In this document: in pieces, positions 7,389-7,921 of the stretch
Layout: each line of letters begins with the position of its first letter
Numbering within the stretch: position 1 is the stretch's first letter
NCBI GenBank assembly: GCA_937896185.1
Contig: CALBMG010000039.1
Span: forward strand, 1 to 7,921
Source: an uncultured Microbacteriaceae bacterium
GTDB taxonomy: Bacteria > Actinomycetota > Actinomycetes > Actinomycetales > Microbacteriaceae
Direction: 5' to 3'
Length of the DNA stretch: 7,921 nt
Position numbers and translations under genes: made by a program
Notes under the pieces: generated by a model
Database searches by the model: none
The model's input: only the letters and a program-made list of their open reading frames with translations
What the model was told of the DNA's origin: nothing

Positions 7389-7921
7389 GTGCCCTCGTCA
7401 TCGCCCCTTCGTTACCCTGGATTTCAGGCCACCGAACGGGGTGGGCGAATTGGCGTATTCAGCAGCAGTGCCACGTCGATGGAATTGCGACTCTGGTCGC
7501 CCGACAACCCCGACTGGGTAGAACACATTCTTCCCATGGCCCCGGCTGCCGACTCGGTGTGGCAAGTCGAATCCGAACTGCTCGTTCCCGGTGCCGTGTA
7601 CTCGGTGCACGCTGACGGCCCCAACGATCATCATTCGGTTTTCAATCCACAACTGCCGTTAGTTGACCCCTATGCCCGGGGTGTCATCACGACATCACGC
7701 GGTGAATACCGCAACGTGATTGTGGATGCGGACGGCAACTACGACTGGCAGGGAACGGAACATCCCCGAATCCCGCTGCGTGACACCGTTATCTATGAGG
7801 CCCACGTCAAGGGCTTGACCGCCGCACACCCCGACATTCCCGTCGAACTGCGTGGCACCTATGCTGGACTCGCCCACCCCGCCATGATCAGCTACCTGAA
7901 AAATCTTGGAATCACATCGGT
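7389..7921 (+). CDS. glgX: Glycogen debranching enzyme GlgX/TreX, N-terminal part (cut by window edge)
   Basis: Family GH13 enzyme that hydrolyses alpha-1,6 branches of glycogen or maltodextrins. The visible 177 codons cover the N-terminal beta-sandwich (CBM48-like) domain and the very start of the catalytic barrel. GVFSSSATSMELRLWSPD (22-39) corresponds to the family's NFALFSxxATxVELxLF strand. VYSVHADGP (70-78), FNPQLPLVDPYAR (85-97) and YDW (118-120) follow. The best signature is DTVIYEAHVKGLTAAHPDIP, then LRGTYAGLAHPAMISYLKNLGITS, which is nearly diagnostic for GlgX/TreX. The catalytic Asp/Glu residues lie beyond the right edge. GTG at 7389 is chosen because homology begins upstream of the next in-frame start (ATG 7479) and no in-frame start lies just upstream. 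No Shine-Dalgarno sequence precedes it. The N-terminal domain appears shortened after residue 97. A related isoamylase-type GH13 enzyme is possible but less likely. Confidence 0.88.
   Translation, partial: MPSSSPLRYPGFQATERGGRIGVFSSSATSMELRLWSPDNPDWVEHILPMAPAADSVWQVESELLVPGAVYSVHADGPNDHHSVFNPQLPLVDPYARGVITTSRGEYRNVIVDADGNYDWQGTEHPRIPLRDTVIYEAHVKGLTAAHPDIPVELRGTYAGLAHPAMISYLKNLGITS

Noticed and set aside
7398..7652. Short minus-strand frames opposite glgX, including one at 7695-7877
   Set aside because: The plus-strand frame carries clear GlgX/TreX motifs through the whole region; the opposite frames show no family features.
1..7921. Search by eye for a defence system, toxin-antitoxin pair, mobile element, CRISPR array, tRNA or riboswitch
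   Set aside because: Every stretch longer than 35 bases is explained by seven recognisable housekeeping or metabolic genes, and the gaps are too short for such elements.

Overview
The window looks like a piece of an actinobacterial chromosome, most plausibly from the Micrococcales/Microbacteriaceae side. The protein sequences resemble actinobacterial IspG, MnmA, ProRS and Rip1-type site-2 protease, the DNA is GC-rich, GTG starts are frequent, and gaps between genes are only 22-35 bases. I see no tRNA or rRNA gene, insertion sequence, CRISPR array or phage gene. The lineage call is an inference from remembered family sequences, not from a search.

Layout: six genes lie head to tail on the minus strand and read from right to left. 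They are a class-V cysteine desulfurase (7356-6187), mnmA (6164-5037), dxr (5011-3926), an RseP/Rip1-like M50 membrane protease (3890-2574), ispG (2542-1394) and proS (from 1362 leftwards, its 3' end outside the window). A 32-base gap (7357-7388) separates this block from a divergent plus-strand gene, the start of a GlgX/TreX-type glycogen debranching enzyme, cut by the right edge. Every base is either coding or in a gap of 35 bases or less, so no gene-free stretch exceeds 300 bases.

How the genes fit together: the cysteine desulfurase takes sulfur from cysteine, and MnmA uses persulfide sulfur to make 2-thiouridine at tRNA position 34. Dxr and IspG are the second and the sixth (penultimate) enzymes of the MEP isoprenoid pathway. 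IspG is a [4Fe-4S] enzyme, so it also depends on desulfurase-derived sulfur. The M50 protease between dxr and ispG belongs to the conserved actinobacterial dxr-protease-ispG neighbourhood. ProS charges tRNA-Pro. The absence of terminators and the short gaps suggest one transcription unit, probably starting in the 7357-7388 gap, where the desulfurase also has the only strong Shine-Dalgarno sequence of the block.

This is mostly ordinary housekeeping DNA and I do not see an undescribed system. The observations most worth a second look are small. There is a GTG-TAA start-stop pair just upstream of ispG in the ideal position for the ribosome-binding site. A perfect hairpin plus a three-codon mini-ORF overlies the mnmA start. 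glgX may have a leaderless start. Dxr and the GlgX N-terminal region each seem to lack a segment present in their relatives. Two gene blocks that are separate in Mycobacterium tuberculosis are joined here.
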